This document shows, in pieces, positions 61,480 to 64,000 of a stretch of DNA of 64,000 bases. Where the stretch lies: assembly GCA_964019425.1 (NCBI GenBank), contig OZ025806.1:677374-741373 (forward strand). The letters run 5' to 3'. Position 1 is the stretch's first letter; every line of letters begins with the position of its first letter. The stretch is from Flectonema sp. DT1601. Taxonomy: Eukaryota > Euglenozoa > Diplonemea > Diplonemida > Diplonemidae. The notes below the pieces were generated by a model. It made no database searches. It saw only the letters and a list, made by a program, of their open reading frames with translations, and was not told the DNA's origin. The position numbers and the translations under genes were made by a program.

Positions 61480-62322
61480 ATGGAAGAAAATGAAAAGCAA
61501 CCAGTGATAGCAGTTGCTGACGTCAGATCTACAGAAATCTTTTCAGAAGGTCAAATACGAAATTACGAAGTACTCTTTCAGCAATGCGACGAAGATGATG
61601 TTTCTTACCTCACTCTCGCAGAAGTTGAAAAACCGTTTCGATTGGCGTACGCTCACAGAAGTCTGGATTTTGATAAAGCACGTCTTAAAAAATTATCAAG
61701 CGAAATGGAGAACCACCTTAAAAGAAACGGAGATGAAAAATATTATCCAGCTTTATTTACTTGTGAACAATTCATTCAGATGCTCGCAGTTGACGCGGCA
61801 AGAGAAGGACTTTCTAAGAAATTATCAGAAAATGAAATAACAAATGCGAAAATTTCATTCACAAAACACTCAACGGACGATAAAGCTGATCTAAAAACAA
61901 TATTGCAATGCATGTTGTCAAATGGACAGTGGGATATAACTGAAACTGTTCTGCAGGGGAACCTGAATTCTTTATTCGGAGAAGGAACATCCTCAATATC
62001 GCAGGAGCAGTACATACAACTTCTGGGTACTTCATCAACTCAACCAATTGTTATCATAAGTGAAGGTGACTACGGGCCTTCATGGTGTAGTTGGTGTCGA
62101 TTTGTCAAGACAATTCATTCTCCTGTAGTCAAAACAATGCCAGTTGGAAGGCAGAGCTATTTTTGTAAACGTTGTCTTCTCCGAACCCTTCGCTGTTTAA
62201 AATGTGAATCAGCCATGACTAAAGGTGGTTCTTGGTGGGACGATCTTTGGTGTTCCGTGTGCAACCAAGAAATAAAATCCTGGGAGGACCCAAGACAGTA
62301 TCGAGGTTGTCACTGCATGTGA
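61480..62322 (+). CDS. EF-hand-like protein with C-terminal zinc-ribbon-type cysteines
   Basis: 280 residues from the ATG at 61480 (GCCATGG context). The N-terminal 180 residues have calmodulin-like helix pairs (for example LFQQCDEDDVSYLTLAEVEK), but loops lack full calcium-ligand sets. The C-terminal part has paired cysteines: WCSWCRF, YFCKRCLLRTLRCLKCES, WCSVCNQE, ending GCHCM, fitting one or two zinc-ribbon/LIM-like sites. Function unknown; could be a calcium-responsive or structural adaptor. No TM or signal peptide. Confidence 0.72.
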   Translation: MEENEKQPVIAVADVRSTEIFSEGQIRNYEVLFQQCDEDDVSYLTLAEVEKPFRLAYAHRSLDFDKARLKKLSSEMENHLKRNGDEKYYPALFTCEQFIQMLAVDAAREGLSKKLSENEITNAKISFTKHSTDDKADLKTILQCMLSNGQWDITETVLQGNLNSLFGEGTSSISQEQYIQLLGTSSTQPIVIISEGDYGPSWCSWCRFVKTIHSPVVKTMPVGRQSYFCKRCLLRTLRCLKCESAMTKGGSWWDDLWCSVCNQEIKSWEDPRQYRGCHCM

Positions 62323-62964
62323 TCTTTTTTTTTTTTTTTTTTTTTAAATATTATTTCCGTATTTATATAATGTAAGAAACCTATAAAGAAAAGAAAAAAG
62401 TAGTTTTCTTTCTTTCTTTTTTTTTTCCATGTTCTCTCGCATTGTTTTTTTTTTTGCTGCAAAGCCATCTCACTGAGGCCGCCTTTTGCGCGTCTTCACG
62501 TTTTACACTGCGACAAAACTGTGTGTGTTTCAATCATACAAAGCTCGCTGAATTAGCCTATGCAGATCGTGTTTAAGGATTTACACTCACGACGTGATGA
62601 TCACAAAAACACTTATCACGTAACTGCCACGGGTTAATTCATCGTTTTGGAGACTACCTTTTATTTTCCCCCAAGTGTGCAGTACCTTAAAATCTTTTAT
62701 ATAAAAGAAGGAAAGAAAAGGGGGGGGAAAAAAAACAGAAAAAAACAAAAGCGAAGATCGTTATTTTTGTATTCTCTGGTCACAAAAGTTTTTTTTTTAC
62801 ACTCAATATTATCTGAACGACTACGTGGATCGAGTAATTTACATTTAACAAACCTTTTTCTGTATTACAAGTGAGTTGTATACTATTTTATTTTCCTCCT
62901 TCTCTTATGTCTCTCTTACAGTCTGACTTGTGTAGTCAATTCATTTTCCACAGAGAATCTCAAT
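62323..62964. other. spacer
   Basis: Non-coding; T-rich with a purine-rich stretch (G7A7-like) near 62715-62755. No RNA gene recognised. Confidence 0.5.
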
Positions 62965-63543
62965 ATGTCGACTAAGGCAAACATTTTCTCCCTTTGGATA
63001 ATAAATAAGTCTGGAGGACTGGTATACAATAGAGTATGATAATGTCTTTTTTTCTGATTCCAAAAAAAAAAATCACCCCACATATGAAAAAAAAAAAAAA
63101 ACAGGATTTTGTGGGAGCAAAGGCATTAGACGTAAATTCATTATTAAAAACTGCTGGAATGTTCCACGGATTACATGCTATAAGCAGACAATTTTCTAGC
63201 AATCCAGGTATGTAGGTAAAACATTAAAAAAAAAAAAAAAACGTAAGAAGCAAAAAAAACCAACAAGAAACCAACAGGTGAATGCAGTGGTATAGAAATT
63301 ATCGAGGCAGACATGTTCAAATTCTTCTGTTTTGAAAGTCAAAGTGGTATAAAATTTCTCTGTTCGACAGAGCCTGGATTTCATAGTGCGAATGCTTTTT
63401 TAGAAGCAGTATACCGCCTGTATTCAGATTACGTTTTGAAAAATCCTTTTTATGTTGTTGACCAGTTTGGTATCGGACAGCCTATAAGAGTGGAGCGTTT
63501 TGAACAAAAATTAGATACCTTAGTAAAAGAGTGGAATCCTTGA
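62965..63543 (+). CDS. TRAPPC4: TRAPP complex subunit TRAPPC4 / Trs23 (three exons)
   Basis: Exons 62965-63033, 63105-63207 and 63278-63543; introns 63034-63104 (71 nt, phase 0) and 63208-63277 (70 nt, phase 1), both GTATG...ACAG with long A runs. 145 residues. Core subunit of the TRAPP tether, a Rab1/Ypt1 exchange factor in ER-Golgi traffic. The longin-type fold is recognisable: SLWIINKSGGLVYN, then FHGLHAISRQFS, then GIEIIEADMFKFFCFES and LYSDYVLKNPFY. It lacks the PDZ-like insert seen in the human protein. Correct only when both introns are removed. Confidence 0.92.
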
Positions 63544-63671
63544 TAGGGAGGTACTCTGTTTCCACACACCGTTTGTTGTTTCGGTCCGTTCGATTACTAA
63601 CCCGCTAAGTAATAATTTGTGGTAATTATTTTATATAACTTATATCTTATCCCTCAGAGTAACAACATGCA

Positions 63672-64000
63672 ATGTCAGTTCGTTCAGTAGATCGCATAAC
63701 CGCATGCGAAAAAGAAAACCGAATCTATGTACGATCAGTATGGGGTACGGAGAAATCAACAAAGGACTGCGTAGATGTGTCTCAACTTCAAGGTGTATAT
63801 GTGAGAGCTGATAAAGTTCTTCATGAAGGACACCCAGTCTGGGCTGGACCAATTGACCCCAGATTAGGCTATTCCGTAACCAAACCAGGTCCCTGCCGAG
63901 TCTATTCCCACCCTGAAGGAAAGAATGGATTAGTTTGGATGATTTCTGATAACGTAAACATGACTCAAGACATGGGATTACCTGGTTTACTGAAAGGATG
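63672..64000 (+). CDS. gene cut by the window end; aromatic-rich domain
   Basis: Open frame of 109 complete codons from ATG at 63672 to the right edge, no stop. The peptide has GVYVRADKVLHEGHPVW, CRVYSHPEGKNGLVWMI and further Gly/Trp/Tyr spacing that recalls the aromatic domain in the 40576 gene. An ATG 5 bases upstream gives only a 7-codon frame. Function unknown. Confidence 0.6.
   Translation, partial: MSVRSVDRITACEKENRIYVRSVWGTEKSTKDCVDVSQLQGVYVRADKVLHEGHPVWAGPIDPRLGYSVTKPGPCRVYSHPEGKNGLVWMISDNVNMTQDMGLPGLLKG

Noticed and set aside
1-64000. Spliced-leader RNA gene, rRNA or CRISPR array
   Set aside because: I looked for these and saw no recognisable leader exon, rRNA core or regularly spaced short repeats.

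Overview
This is a eukaryotic, protist-type window. Every gene I can support lies on the + strand: about 28 host genes over 64 kb, usually 100-1500 bases apart, separated by A- and T-homopolymer-rich spacers. The one-strand order and the AG-plus-short-leader context before many start codons look like the co-directional, trans-spliced gene clusters of Euglenozoa (dinoflagellate relatives are the alternative). Unlike classical kinetoplastids, at least eight genes carry short cis-introns (64-116 nt, GT...AG), most of them with an A-rich rather than pyrimidine-rich 3' end. I cannot name the species.

Layout. 1-26 kb: 3' tail of a gene, M20 peptidase, unknown protein, small Cys-rich two-TM protein, a formin with a dead PTEN-like head, membrane H+-pyrophosphatase (two introns), CCCH-finger/methyltransferase protein, folylpolyglutamate synthase, a one-TM Cys-rich protein, a coiled-coil protein, a predicted N-myristoylated protein, Ku80, a two-RRM RNA-binding protein and a SAM methyltransferase. 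27-37 kb: a large Penelope-like retroelement (PLE) with an intact 2215-codon ORF (N-terminal GIY-YIG, reverse transcriptase, a Cys/His domain that may be a protease, Pro/Thr repeats, zinc finger, basic tail), preceded by a 1.6-kb near-identical partial copy in the arrangement known as a pseudo-LTR; two more 3'-end scraps lie at 27.0 and 40.4 kb. A 200-N gap at 37.0 kb separates it from a Cys-rich surface protein. 40-64 kb: one-TM protein, SGNH hydrolase, PPR-type protein, PIG-A glycosyltransferase, Nudix hydrolase, helical-repeat protein, secreted MsrA with a poly-Ser tail, a very heavily glycosylatable surface protein, mitochondrial ribosomal protein bL9m, a CTF-repeat protein, an MIT-domain protein, an EF-hand/zinc-ribbon-like protein, TRAPPC4/Trs23 and a gene cut by the window end.

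The genes are housekeeping and cell-surface functions with no common pathway, as expected for a co-directional cluster rather than a functional operon. The most unusual items are the PLE composite with hammerhead-like cores and C-run-associated 3' ends, three copies of a structured non-coding element (56.1, 56.4, 59.8 kb), a palindrome pair with a compensatory base change (18.0/18.5 kb), a structured RNA candidate at 42.5 kb, and the A-rich intron ends.
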